NCBI GenBank assembly: GCA_903842455.1
Contig: CAIMLX010000179.1
Coordinates: 1 to 53,306, forward strand
Direction of reading: 5' to 3'
Length of the DNA: 53,306 nucleotides
From: an uncultured Hyphomicrobiales bacterium
GTDB lineage: Bacteria > Pseudomonadota > Alphaproteobacteria > Rhizobiales > Devosiaceae
Within the stretch, counting starts at the first letter, position 1. The number at the start of each line of letters is the position of its first letter. The notes beneath the pieces are model-generated. The model ran no database searches. It worked only from the letters and a program-made list of their open reading frames with translations, and had not been told where the DNA came from. A program made the translations under genes and the position numbers. Below, one piece after another: positions 42,558-51,093 of the stretch.

Positions 42558-44369
42558 TTACTCCGCCGCCGCCAGCCCCTTCACCAGTTCCCCGGCCTGC
42601 CGCTCGAACAGCCGGCGGTAGATGCCGCCGTCGAGCTTCACCAGTTGCGCGTGCGTGCCTTCCTCGACCACCTTGCCCGCATCGAACACCAGCAGCCGAT
42701 CGAGCGAGCGCACCGTCGACAACCGATGGGCGATCACCAGCGTGGTGCGGCCGACCATCAGCCGGTCCATCGCCTGCTGGATCAGCGCCTCGCTCTCGGA
42801 ATCGAGGCTGGACGTCGCTTCGTCGAGGATCAGCACCCGGGCGTTCGACAGGAACGCGCGGGCAATCGCCACCCGCTGCCGCTCGCCGCCACTGAGCTTG
42901 ATGCCGCGCTCGCCCACCAGCGTCTCGTAGCCCTTGGGCAGCCGCTCAATGAACTCATGCGCGTTGGCGAGCTTCGCCGACTCGATGATCTCGTCGCGGG
43001 TCGCTTCCGGCCGGCCATAGGCGATGTTTTCGGCCAGAGAGCGGTGGAACAGCACCGGGTCCTGCTGCACGATGGCGATCTGCCGCCGCAGCGACGCCTG
43101 CTCGACATCGCGAATGTCCACACCATCGACCGTCACCCGGCCGCCCGACACGTCGTAGAGCCGCTGGATCAGCTTGACGAACGTCGTCTTGCCCGAGCCC
43201 GAATGACCGACCAGGCCGACCCGCTCGCCGGGCCGAATGGTGACGTTCAGGTCCTTATAGAGCGGCCGTGTGTGCGCGCCGTAGTGGAAGTCGACATGCT
43301 CGAACGCGATGCCGCCCGCCGCAATGGCGATCGGCGCCGCGCCCTGCCGGTCGTCGATGCCGAGCGGCTCGTCGTCCAGCCGCACCAGCTCTTCCATGTC
43401 GTTCACCGAGCGCTGCAGATTGCGCACGTGCTGGCCGATATCGCGCAGGTAGCCCTGCAGCACGAGGAAGCTGGTGATGACGAAGGTGATGTCGCCCGCT
43501 GACGCTGCTCCAGCCTGCCAGAGGTAGAGCCCGGCGCCGATGATCGAGATGCGCATCAGCCACAGCAGCGTGTTCTGCACCGTGCCGTTGAAGGTACCGC
43601 GGTGCCAGGTGCGATCGGTGCGGGAGCGCCACTTGTCGAGCACCAGCTTCAGCCGCGATTCCTCGCGCGTTTCGGCGCCAAAGCCCTTCACCACGGCGTT
43701 GCACGAGATGGCATCGGCGAGCGCGCCGCCCATGCGGGTATCCCACATGTTGGCGAGGCTCGCCGCCGGGGCGACCCAGGCGGTCGAGAGCGTCACCGTC
43801 ACGGCGATGTAGATCAGCGAACCGACGCCGACGATCAGCCCCATCAGCGGCCAGAACAGGCCGAGCAGGATGGTCGAGCCGATCAGCATCGCGATCGACG
43901 GCAGAAGCGCGATCAGCACTGTGTCGTTGAGGACGTCGAGGGCCCACATGCCGCGGGTGATCTTGCGAACCGTCGAGCCGGCAAAGGCATTGGCATGCCA
44001 GTCGGACGAAAAGCGCTGCACCCGCTTGAAGGCGTGGGTCACCACGTCGCTCATCATCCGCAGCGTCAGGCGGATGATCAGCATAAAGATGGCCTGGCGC
44101 AGCAGCACCGCCATCAGACCCAGCCCGGCAAGAAACAGAAAGGCGGTCACCGCGCTGTTCCAGGCGATCTCGCTGGTGGCCGCGCCGCTGGCCACGGCCT
44201 CAACGAGGCGGCCGGCAAAGAAGGGCGTCAGCAGGTCGGTGCTGATTTCGCCGAGCACGCAGAGCATGATCACTGCAATGCGGATGGGCTGCTTTTGCCA
44301 GTGCCTGAAGGCGAAGCCAAGAACCTTGGAAAAGGCCTCGGCACGGAAGTCGATCTTGAAACGAGCCAT
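42558..44369 (-). CDS. ABC exporter, fused permease-ATPase (MsbA/LmrA type)
   Basis: 603 residues, half-transporter size. Six membrane helices (about residues 30-310) and an ATPase with Walker A GHSGSGKT (388-395), Q-loop QQDPVLF, signature LSGGE (492-496), Walker B VLILDE (512-517) and H-loop His548, so catalytically intact. It likely exports a lipid or drug as a homodimer. The start at 44369 has a weak ribosome-binding site and is preceded by a 110-nt structured leader and an upstream small reading frame, suggesting expression control at the leader. Confidence 0.94.
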   Translation of the reverse strand: MARFKIDFRAEAFSKVLGFAFRHWQKQPIRIAVIMLCVLGEISTDLLTPFFAGRLVEAVASGAATSEIAWNSAVTAFLFLAGLGLMAVLLRQAIFMLIIRLTLRMMSDVVTHAFKRVQRFSSDWHANAFAGSTVRKITRGMWALDVLNDTVLIALLPSIAMLIGSTILLGLFWPLMGLIVGVGSLIYIAVTVTLSTAWVAPAASLANMWDTRMGGALADAISCNAVVKGFGAETREESRLKLVLDKWRSRTDRTWHRGTFNGTVQNTLLWLMRISIIGAGLYLWQAGAASAGDITFVITSFLVLQGYLRDIGQHVRNLQRSVNDMEELVRLDDEPLGIDDRQGAAPIAIAAGGIAFEHVDFHYGAHTRPLYKDLNVTIRPGERVGLVGHSGSGKTTFVKLIQRLYDVSGGRVTVDGVDIRDVEQASLRRQIAIVQQDPVLFHRSLAENIAYGRPEATRDEIIESAKLANAHEFIERLPKGYETLVGERGIKLSGGERQRVAIARAFLSNARVLILDEATSSLDSESEALIQQAMDRLMVGRTTLVIAHRLSTVRSLDRLLVFDAGKVVEEGTHAQLVKLDGGIYRRLFERQAGELVKGLAAAE

Positions 44370-44478
44370 TGTCTAATGTCCGGACGCGCAGATGACGCAG
44401 CGAACCGGTCCCGATTTAGCGAGGGTGGGAGCCGCAGAAGCGGCAGTCGGGGGACCGCGGAGCAGTCCGGCGCGCGAC
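44370..44478 (-). promoter_or_regulatory. Structured leader RNA of the ABC exporter
   Basis: On the minus strand several complementary segments nest between the upstream reading frame and the ABC start: outer stem CCGGAC/GTCCGG (44465-44470 with 44380-44385); middle stem of 9 pairs with a 2-base bulge (44447-44457 with 44406-44414); inner hairpin GCCGC-TTCT-GCGGC (44431-44444). A further GCGCGC/GCGCGC pairing (44487-44492 with 44470-44475) would enclose the small frame's stop codon and compete with the outer stem. This looks like a cis-regulatory RNA. I vaguely associate its stems with the alphaproteobacterial speF leader family, but cannot verify that. Confidence 0.6.
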
Positions 44479-44532
44479 CTAAAGGAGCGCGCAATCCCCG
44501 AAGGGACGAAGTCGCTTGGTGATATGCATCAT
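44479..44532 (-). CDS. Putative leader peptide, 17 residues, upstream of the ABC exporter
   Basis: ATG-ATG at 44532/44529 preceded by GGGAGGGG at 5-nt distance, one of the strongest ribosome-binding sites in the window. Product MMHITKRLRPFGDCALL, stop TAG at 44479-44481. Its stop codon lies in a potential hairpin loop, and the ABC gene starts 110 nt further on. It is too short to be functional as a protein and is best read as a regulatory upstream frame. Confidence 0.5.
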   Translation of the reverse strand: MMHITKRLRPFGDCALL

Positions 44533-44567
44533 GCCGCCCCTCCCTGGTTCGATCGGACGAGGCAGGT

Positions 44568-44596
44568 CTAATATGCGACAATCCGTTCGGCTGCAA
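44568..44596 (-). promoter_or_regulatory. Sigma-70 promoter for the leader peptide and ABC exporter
   Basis: Read on the minus strand: TTGCAG (44591-44596), 17-nt spacer, TATTAG (44568-44573). The expected start point is about 30 nt before the leader ATG. Confidence 0.6.
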
Positions 44597-44680
44597 CCAC
44601 CGAGCGGTGGGTGACAAGCACATGGCAAGGTTGCCTCCCGACAGCTTGCGCCGGCCGGGAGGCGCTCGTTCAAGTTCGCC

Positions 44681-45103
44681 TCAGGCGACCGGAGCGGGTG
44701 CCCCGCCGCCGAACAGGCCGATGACGAGGCCCTGCACCAGCAGCACCGCCAGCATGTGGCCGCCATCGATGAGCGACAGCTGCCACGGCATGTTCTGGTA
44801 GCGGTGGTTCAGGATCATGGGCGGCAGGACAAAGCCCAGCCACATCACGGCACCGGTCAGCAGGCCGTTCGCCACGTTGACTTCGCCGAAGATCGACCGG
44901 ATCGCCACGGCGAGGACGACCGCCATCACCAGCTCGACGGCGATGCCGATGACATAAGGCACCGGACCAGCGTCGAGCTGGTCCCGGGTCTTGCCGATGG
45001 CAGCCTGCCACTGCCTGGAGAGGCTCGTATACCAGGCTGCGCCTACCGCGAAGCCGGCGATTGTGGCGACTATGGCCGCCACCCAGTTGACGTCGAAAAC
45101 CAT
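44681..45103 (-). CDS. DUF1761-family membrane protein
   Basis: 140 residues from the ATG at 45103. Four hydrophobic helices; VNWVAAIVATIAGFAVGAAW near the start and WLGFVLPPMILNHRYQNMPW in the middle are the DUF1761 pattern. Function unknown. The gap 44370-44680 between this gene and the ABC exporter holds the promoter, leader peptide and structured RNA listed separately. Confidence 0.85.
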   Translation of the reverse strand: MVFDVNWVAAIVATIAGFAVGAAWYTSLSRQWQAAIGKTRDQLDAGPVPYVIGIAVELVMAVVLAVAIRSIFGEVNVANGLLTGAVMWLGFVLPPMILNHRYQNMPWQLSLIDGGHMLAVLLVQGLVIGLFGGGAPAPVA

Positions 45104-45195
45104 GAGAAATCCCCCTCATGCCCTGACGCGGGCGGGGAGAATGCTACGCCGATTTCCGGGAGGCCGGAAGCAGGAGCCGGGCAGGGCCTCGGCCG

Positions 45196-45621
45196 CTACA
45201 ACCCGCCCATCTCGCAGATCAGCTGCCACTCGGCTTCGGTGACCTTCGACACCGACAAGCGCGACAGCTTCACCAGTTCCATGTTGGCGAGCTCCGGCCT
45301 TGCCTTGATCGTCGCCAGCGTCACGGGCCTGGGCAGCGGCTTAACCGGCAGCATGTCGACGCATTCCCAGACGATCTTGCCCTTGTCGTTCGGCTCGGCG
45401 GTGGAATCGGGGTGCGCCAGCGCCACCACCTTCATGATGCCGACGATCTCCTTGCCGATATTGGAGTGGTAGAAGAACGCCTCGTCGCCCAGCTGCATTG
45501 CCTGCATGTTGTTGCGCGCCGTGTAGTTGCGCACGCCATGCCACTCCTCGGGCGTGCCGCGACCGACGACGTCGTCCCACGAGTTGACGTCGGGCTCGGA
45601 TTTCATCAGCCAGTAAGCCAT
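45196..45621 (-). CDS. EVE-domain protein (PUA-like fold)
   Basis: 141 residues starting MAYWLMKSEPDVNSWDDVVG. The EVE/YTH-like pocket residues in WHGVRNYTARNNMQAMQLGD and EAFFYHSNIGKEIVGI are well conserved. Such domains bind modified bases in DNA or RNA; the specific ligand here is unknown. Last gene of the minus-strand tsaD-gpsA-YCII-EVE run. Confidence 0.9.
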   Translation of the reverse strand: MAYWLMKSEPDVNSWDDVVGRGTPEEWHGVRNYTARNNMQAMQLGDEAFFYHSNIGKEIVGIMKVVALAHPDSTAEPNDKGKIVWECVDMLPVKPLPRPVTLATIKARPELANMELVKLSRLSVSKVTEAEWQLICEMGGL

Positions 45622-45631
45622 GGCCTCAACC

Positions 45632-45919
45632 TCACTTCTTGGTGTTGTTGATCCCGAGGTGCCAGCGCTTGATGGTGACGGAATCGAACACGCCCTGCAG
45701 CACGAACGGGTCGCGGTCGAAATCGGCCTTGGCGGCGTCGTAGCTTTCGGCCTCGATCACTACGATGGAGCCGGTCATGTCGCCGTTGTCGTCGAGGAAA
45801 GGGCCGGCGAGGATCAGGCGGTCGCCCAGCGTCTCGAGGTGCTTGAGGTGCTCGGGGCGCACGGCCTGGCGCCTAGCGAGTCCATTGGGCTTGTCGTGGG
45901 CAATCAGGGCATAAAGCAA
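45632..45919 (-). CDS. YCII-family protein
   Basis: 95 residues from a TTG at 45919 (LLYALIAHDKPNGLARRQAV), 2 nt after the gpsA stop. Conserved His/Asp of the YciI fold are seen in RPEHLKHLETLGDRLILAGP and RDPFVLQGVFDSVTIKRWHL. Members are possible small enzymes or ligand binders; role not established. The TTG is chosen because no ATG is available and the homologous region begins here. Confidence 0.85.
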   Translation of the reverse strand: MLYALIAHDKPNGLARRQAVRPEHLKHLETLGDRLILAGPFLDDNGDMTGSIVVIEAESYDAAKADFDRDPFVLQGVFDSVTIKRWHLGINNTKK

Positions 45920-45921
45920 CG

Positions 45922-46890
45922 TCAGTCCTCCCGCTTGAGCGGCCTCGACATCAGGCCGGCGACGATTTCGTTGATGGTGACACGGCCACCCAGCAGCAGG
46001 TTTACTGCATCGACGAGCGGCGCGTCGATACCGAGACCGTCGGCCAGCGCCTTCGCCACCGGGGCGGTGGTGACGCCTTCGGCGAGGCCGATGCCGGCGA
46101 TGCTGTCGCCGCGGCCGAGCGCCATGCCGGTCTGGTAGTTGCGCGACTGGGTGGAGGTGCAGCTCAGCGTCAGGTCGCCGAGTCCGGCGAGGCCGGTGAG
46201 GGTATGGGCGCTGCCACCCATCCTGACCACCAGCCGGGTCAGTTCGGCGAAGGCGCGGGCGATCATCGCCGAGCGGGCCGAGGCGCCGAGCCCGGCGCCT
46301 TCGACGGCGCCGCATCCGAGCGCGAAGACGTTCTTCAGGGCACCGGCCAGTTCGACACCCACCAGGTCATCGGTGGCGTAGAGCCGGAAGGTGAGGCCGG
46401 CGAGCGCCGCAGCGATATCGGAGGTTGCCTCGGCATCGTCGCCTGCAAGCGTCACCGCCGTCGGCCGGCCGGCCGCGACGTCGACGGCAAAGCTCGGGCC
46501 GGAGAGCACGAAGGCTTCCGCATCGGGAACGGTGTCCGCTAGGATCTCGCTCTGCCGCTTCAGGCTGCCATGCTCGAGTCCCTTGGCGGTCAGCACTACC
46601 GGCTTGCCGCGCAGGGCAGTGGCGTGCTGGGTGAGCGCTGCACGGCTTGCCTGCGCCGGGACGGCGAGGACGAAGATGTCGGCCTCGGGAAGGTCGACCG
46701 ACGCGTTGATCCAGGGCGACAATTGCTGGTCGCCGAGGTGGGTCGCGTTCGACCGTTGGGTGTTGATCTCGTGGATCACCTGCGGGTCGCGGCCGACAAT
46801 GGTCACTTCGCGCCCGGCGATGGCGGCGGCCTGCGCCAGGGCGGTGCCCCAGGCGCCGGCGCCGATGACGGCGACGCGCTCAAGTGCCAT
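45922..46890 (-). CDS. gpsA: GpsA, NAD(P)-dependent glycerol-3-phosphate dehydrogenase
   Basis: 322 residues from the ATG at 46890 ([20 protein letters not shown]). Rossmann GAGAWG, catalytic Lys in [16 protein letters not shown] and [18 protein letters not shown] are intact. Makes glycerol-3-phosphate for phospholipid synthesis. Its start lies inside the 3' end of tsaD (11-nt overlap), showing co-translation. Confidence 0.96.
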   Translation of the reverse strand: MALERVAVIGAGAWGTALAQAAAIAGREVTIVGRDPQVIHEINTQRSNATHLGDQQLSPWINASVDLPEADIFVLAVPAQASRAALTQHATALRGKPVVLTAKGLEHGSLKRQSEILADTVPDAEAFVLSGPSFAVDVAAGRPTAVTLAGDDAEATSDIAAALAGLTFRLYATDDLVGVELAGALKNVFALGCGAVEGAGLGASARSAMIARAFAELTRLVVRMGGSAHTLTGLAGLGDLTLSCTSTQSRNYQTGMALGRGDSIAGIGLAEGVTTAPVAKALADGLGIDAPLVDAVNLLLGGRVTINEIVAGLMSRPLKRED

Positions 46891-47941
46891 GGTGCGATAA
46901 CCCCATGTCGGCGCTGTCGAGCGGCCAGCGCGCCCGGGCGGAAAAATCGAGCGGATCGGCGGCGCCGAGGGCGAGCCGTTCGGCTCCGGCCCAGGCGACC
47001 ATGGCGCCATTGTCGGTGCAGAGCGGGATGGGTGGCACCACGAGGCGGGCGCCTGCCGCCTGCACCGCCTCATTAAGCGCCGCGCCGATGGTCATGTTGG
47101 CCGCAACGCCGCCGGCCACCACCAGCACCGGTGGATGTTCCGGCAGTTCGGCGCGATATCTCAGCAGCGCCGAACGCGCGCGGGTCGAAACGATCTCGGC
47201 CACGGTGCGCTGGAAGCTGGCGCAGATGTCGGCGACGGTCTGGTCATCGAGGGGCGCATGCTGTTCGGCCATCAGCCGCACGGCGGTCTTGAGGCCCGAG
47301 AATGAGAAATCGAGGCGGTCTTCCTTGAGCAGCGGCCTCGGGAAGCGGAAGCGCTTGGGATCGCCGAGCCGCGCCATTTTTTCGACCTGCGGGCCGCCCG
47401 GGCTGCCCAGCCCCAGCAGTTTCGCCACCTTGTCGAAGGCCTCGCCGAGCGCGTCGTCAATGGTGGTGCCCCAGCGCTCGTAGTCGCCGACGCCTCGCAC
47501 CAGCACGAACTGGCTATGCCCGCCCGATACCAGCAGCATCAGGTACGGGAACGCCACCCGGTCGGTCAGCCGCGCCGTCAGTGCATGGGCTTCGAGGTGA
47601 TTGACCGCCACCAGTGGCTTCTGCAGCGCTGCCGACAGCGCCTTGGCGGTAGTCAGCCCCACCAGCACCCCGCCGATCAGGCCGGGGCCGGCCGTCGCCG
47701 CGATCGCATCGAGCTCCGAGAGCGGCACGCCAGCCTCGCTGCAGGCCTGCGCGATGATGTGGTCGAGCCAGGTGACATGGGCCCGCGCCGCCAGTTCCGG
47801 CACGACTCCGCCGAAGGCCGCGTGTTCGTCCAGCTGGCTGCGGACCACGTTGGAGAGGATCGTTCCACAGCCTTCCGCATCGCGCTCGACGATCGAGGCG
47901 GCGGTTTCGTCGCAGCTGGTTTCGATCCCGAGAACTCTCAT
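46880..47941 (-). CDS. tsaD: TsaD, tRNA threonylcarbamoyladenosine transferase subunit
   Basis: 353 residues from the ATG at 47941 ([20 protein letters not shown]). Metal-binding [12 protein letters not shown]-site [12 protein letters not shown] and C-terminal [16 protein letters not shown] are intact. Transfers threonylcarbamoyl to A37 of ANN-decoding tRNAs with TsaB/E. Divergent from hemC with a 68-nt gap, an arrangement I associate with alphaproteobacteria. Confidence 0.97.
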   Translation of the reverse strand: MRVLGIETSCDETAASIVERDAEGCGTILSNVVRSQLDEHAAFGGVVPELAARAHVTWLDHIIAQACSEAGVPLSELDAIAATAGPGLIGGVLVGLTTAKALSAALQKPLVAVNHLEAHALTARLTDRVAFPYLMLLVSGGHSQFVLVRGVGDYERWGTTIDDALGEAFDKVAKLLGLGSPGGPQVEKMARLGDPKRFRFPRPLLKEDRLDFSFSGLKTAVRLMAEQHAPLDDQTVADICASFQRTVAEIVSTRARSALLRYRAELPEHPPVLVVAGGVAANMTIGAALNEAVQAAGARLVVPPIPLCTDNGAMVAWAGAERLALGAADPLDFSARARWPLDSADMGLSHHGT

Positions 47942-48009
47942 CAACCTTGTCCGGCACGGCGGGGAGGGGTAAGCCGACGACGCTCTGGCCTATATAGGTA
48001 CGGTTTGAA

Positions 48010-48945
48010 ATGCAATCGGCCCCCTTTCTCACCATCGGCACGCGCGGCTCGATGCTGGCGCTCTACCAGGCGCATCTCGTGCAGCGGCTGCTCGCTGAAG
48101 CGCACGGCGTGGCCCTCAGCGACATCGCCATTCGCAGCTTCACCACGACGGGCGACAGGCTGACCGACCGGCCGCTCAGCGAGGCGGGTGGCAAGGGGCT
48201 GTTCTCCAAGGAGATCGAGGCGGCACTCGTCGCCGGTGAAATCGACCTCGGCGTTCACTCCTCCAAGGACATGGCCTCGGTGCTTCCGGACGGCCTCATC
48301 CTCGCCTCGTTCCTCGAGCGCGAAGACATCCGCGATGCCTTCGTATCACTGAAGCATGCTTCGCTCGACGCCTTGCCACAGGGGGCGAGGCTGGGTTCGA
48401 GCTCCATCCGCCGGGCGGCGCAGATGCTCCGCGCCCGGCCCGACCTGCAGATCGTGCCGTTCCGCGGCAATGTCGGCACCCGACTGCAGAAGCTGGCCGA
48501 TGGCGTTGCCGACGCCACCCTGCTTGCCGCCGCCGGGCTCAACCGGCTCGACCAGTCCGACAAGATCACCGCGCTTCTTGATCCGCGCCAGTTCCTGCCG
48601 GCCCCGGCGCAGGGCGCCATCTGCGTCGAAATCCGCGCAGGCGATGCCCGCACCGCCGAGCTCGTCGCGCCGCTCGACCACCAGCCCACCTCCACCGCCA
48701 TCGCTGCCGAACGATCGCTGCTGCGTACGCTCGACGGATCGTGTCGCACGCCGATCGGCGCGTTTACGGAACTGAACGATTTATCGTGCAGTTTGACCGC
48801 GGAGATCCTGAGCCGCGACGGAAGCGAGTACTATCGCGACACGCTTTCGGGGCGTCCCGACGAGGCCCTGCAGATTGGCGCCGAACTCGGACGCCGGCTG
48901 CTGGCCGCCGCCGGTCCGGATTTCGCGCGTCAGTTCAAGGGGTAG
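48010..48945 (+). CDS. hemC: HemC, hydroxymethylbilane synthase
   Basis: 311 residues. Cofactor-attachment Cys245 in TLDGSCRTPIGAF; substrate-binding arginines in LGSSSIRRAAQML and FRGNVGTRLQKL; catalytic Asp in VHSSKDMASVLPDG. Builds the linear tetrapyrrole from four porphobilinogens. First gene of hemC-hemD-Mic60-hemY. Confidence 0.97.
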   Translation: MQSAPFLTIGTRGSMLALYQAHLVQRLLAEAHGVALSDIAIRSFTTTGDRLTDRPLSEAGGKGLFSKEIEAALVAGEIDLGVHSSKDMASVLPDGLILASFLEREDIRDAFVSLKHASLDALPQGARLGSSSIRRAAQMLRARPDLQIVPFRGNVGTRLQKLADGVADATLLAAAGLNRLDQSDKITALLDPRQFLPAPAQGAICVEIRAGDARTAELVAPLDHQPTSTAIAAERSLLRTLDGSCRTPIGAFTELNDLSCSLTAEILSRDGSEYYRDTLSGRPDEALQIGAELGRRLLAAAGPDFARQFKG

Positions 48946-48951
48946 TTCCAT

Positions 48952-49683
48952 TTGCGTATGCTCGTGACCCGGCCAGAACCCGACGCGAGCGAAACCGCAG
49001 CCCGGCTGGGCGCTCTCGGCATCGAGGGCATGGCCTGCCCGCTGCTGGTGCACCAGACGCTGCAGGGGAGCCTGCCCGAGGCCACGGGGTTCGCCGCCAT
49101 CGCCGTCACCAGCACCAATGCGCTGCGCGCCCTGCGCGAGCGCGGCATGCTGGAACGCTACCTCAAGCTGCCGCTCTACGCGGTGGGCGGCCGCACTGCC
49201 TCTGCCGCCAAGGCGCTCGGTTTCAAAACTGTTACCCATGCCGACGGTGGCTTTGCCGCGCTGGCCGAACTGCTCGCGCACACGCCGCTGAGTGGGCCGA
49301 TCTTCTACCCCGCGGCGCGCGAGCTGGCGGGCGACCTGGCCAAGTCGCTGGCCCCGTTCGGTCGCATGGTGATCACCGCGGAGGTCTACGCCATGACCGC
49401 CCTCGAGAGCCTGCCGCTTACCGCGGCGGGGGGCTTTGCCGAGAACTCCATCGACGCAGTGTTGCTCTATTCGAGGCGTACCGCCGAGACCTTCGTGCGC
49501 CTCGCCGAGCCGCATATCGACCGGCTCGAACGCCGGCAGCTCGGCATGCTCTGTCTCAGCGAGGCGGTTGCCGAGCCGCTGGTCGATGCCCATTTCATCA
49601 GGGTGAGTCTCGCCGAACAGCCGAGCGAACAGGCGATGATGGGGCTTGCCTTGTCGTTTTCGCGCGACCACAACGCATCATGA
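48952..49683 (+). CDS. hemD: HemD, uroporphyrinogen-III synthase
   Basis: 243 residues from a TTG at 48952 that has AAGGGG 9 nt upstream; the ATG two codons later is too far from it. The fold is recognised from MLVTRPEPDASETAARLGAL, FAAIAVTSTNALRALRERGM and DAVLLYSRRTAETFVRLAEP, since this family is poorly conserved. Cyclises hydroxymethylbilane with D-ring inversion. Confidence 0.9.
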   Translation: MRMLVTRPEPDASETAARLGALGIEGMACPLLVHQTLQGSLPEATGFAAIAVTSTNALRALRERGMLERYLKLPLYAVGGRTASAAKALGFKTVTHADGGFAALAELLAHTPLSGPIFYPAARELAGDLAKSLAPFGRMVITAEVYAMTALESLPLTAAGGFAENSIDAVLLYSRRTAETFVRLAEPHIDRLERRQLGMLCLSEAVAEPLVDAHFIRVSLAEQPSEQAMMGLALSFSRDHNAS

Positions 49684-49719
49684 GCCAAATGAGGGGCTTT
49701 CCAGTGGAGTACGTGCCGC

Positions 49720-51093
49720 ATGGCTGAGCGCAAGTCCGGCCCCGTCCGGCCGCCGGTGATCGACCTCACCGCCAAGCCCGCGACGCGTCCGCGCCCTACC
49801 GACGACAGCACACAGACTGATGCGGACGCCGGCCTGGCTGCCGGTGCGTCTGCCGCTGCGGATGCATCGGAGAGCCAGCCCGACGCCCCGCGCGCCCCGC
49901 GACCCATGGCCCGCCTCGCCATGCCGTGGAGTGCCATCAGCATCGCCACCGTGGCCGGGGCGCTGCTCGGCACGATCCTGACCTATCTTGCGGTCAACTT
50001 CATCGCACTGCCGGACAATCGACCGGCGATCGCCGACCCGTCGGCTCGCCTTGCCGCCCAGGACGAGGCCATCGCCGGCCTTACCGCCCGCCTCGCCGCT
50101 GCCGAGGCAGCGGCCGAGGCGACATCAACGAGCGCGACGGAGGCCGCCGCGGCAACTGCCAGCGACCTCGAAGCCCTGCGCCAGCAGATCGCCGCCATCC
50201 CGGCACCCGCCGCCGTCGACCTCGCGCCGCTTGAAGCGCAGGTGGCGAGCCTCGAAGACCGGATCGTGGCCATTGGCGCCGGGGCCTCGGGGGCCGACGC
50301 CACGGCGCTTGCCGACACCATTACGGCGGTCGAAGCCGGGATTGGCGAGGTCCGTGCGTCGCTCGCAGCGCTCAGCCAGCGCACCAGCAACGCCGAGCAG
50401 TCGGTCGCGAGCCTCCGCGGCGAAGTGGATGCCACCAAGTCCGCCGTCGCTGCCCAGACCAGCATGATCGGCTCGAGCGATATTGGCCCGGCCGTGCGTT
50501 TGCCGCTGATGGTTTCGGGCATCGAAAGCGCGTTCGCCAACGGTCGGGCCTTCGACACCGAGCTCACGGGACTCACCACGCTGCTGCCCGACCTCGTGGT
50601 CCCCGATACCATTCGTGCCGCCTCCCCCTTGGGCCTGCCGCGTCCCGACGAAGTCGCCATGGCGTTCACCGTAGCGGTGCCGGCCATCCTGGCCGGCCGC
50701 CCCGCCGGCGGCAGTGGCGATCTTACGCAGGATGCGATCGAGTGGGCCAAGGGCATGCTGGCGCTGCGGCCGATGGAGGAAACCGAGGGCGACGCGCCCG
50801 AGGCCGTCGTCTCGCGGCTCGAAGCGGCGATCGGCCGTCGCGACTTTGCCGGCGCAACCGTGCTGCTCGACCAACTGCCCCAGCCGATGCAGGCCGCCGC
50901 CGGCTCGACCGCCACCGATATCCGCACCCTCGCCGCCGCCGACGGTTTCATTGCCACGCTGCGAGCGCAGGCCCTCGAAGCCCCGGTCCTTGAAACGCCA
51001 GTGCCCGAAGCAACTGCACCTGAGGCACCTCTGGCCGAACAGCCTGTGCCCGAGCAACCGTCCACCGAACAGCCAGCGGAGGCGACACCGTGA
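49720..51093 (+). CDS. Alphaproteobacterial Mic60/mitofilin-like inner-membrane protein
   Basis: 457 residues: a disordered, Ala/Pro/Asp-rich N-terminus (1-68), one membrane helix (about 71-97), a long Ala-rich coiled coil (about 105-250, SLEDRIVAIGAGASGADATA) and a C-terminal mitofilin-type domain (about 265-390, MVSGIESAFANGRAFDTELT). The last 35 residues are a Pro/Glu repeat tail. Alphaproteobacterial Mic60 homologues sit beside haem genes and shape the inner membrane. It overlaps the hemY-like gene by 4 nt. Confidence 0.88.
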   Translation: MAERKSGPVRPPVIDLTAKPATRPRPTDDSTQTDADAGLAAGASAAADASESQPDAPRAPRPMARLAMPWSAISIATVAGALLGTILTYLAVNFIALPDNRPAIADPSARLAAQDEAIAGLTARLAAAEAAAEATSTSATEAAAATASDLEALRQQIAAIPAPAAVDLAPLEAQVASLEDRIVAIGAGASGADATALADTITAVEAGIGEVRASLAALSQRTSNAEQSVASLRGEVDATKSAVAAQTSMIGSSDIGPAVRLPLMVSGIESAFANGRAFDTELTGLTTLLPDLVVPDTIRAASPLGLPRPDEVAMAFTVAVPAILAGRPAGGSGDLTQDAIEWAKGMLALRPMEETEGDAPEAVVSRLEAAIGRRDFAGATVLLDQLPQPMQAAAGSTATDIRTLAAADGFIATLRAQALEAPVLETPVPEATAPEAPLAEQPVPEQPSTEQPAEATP

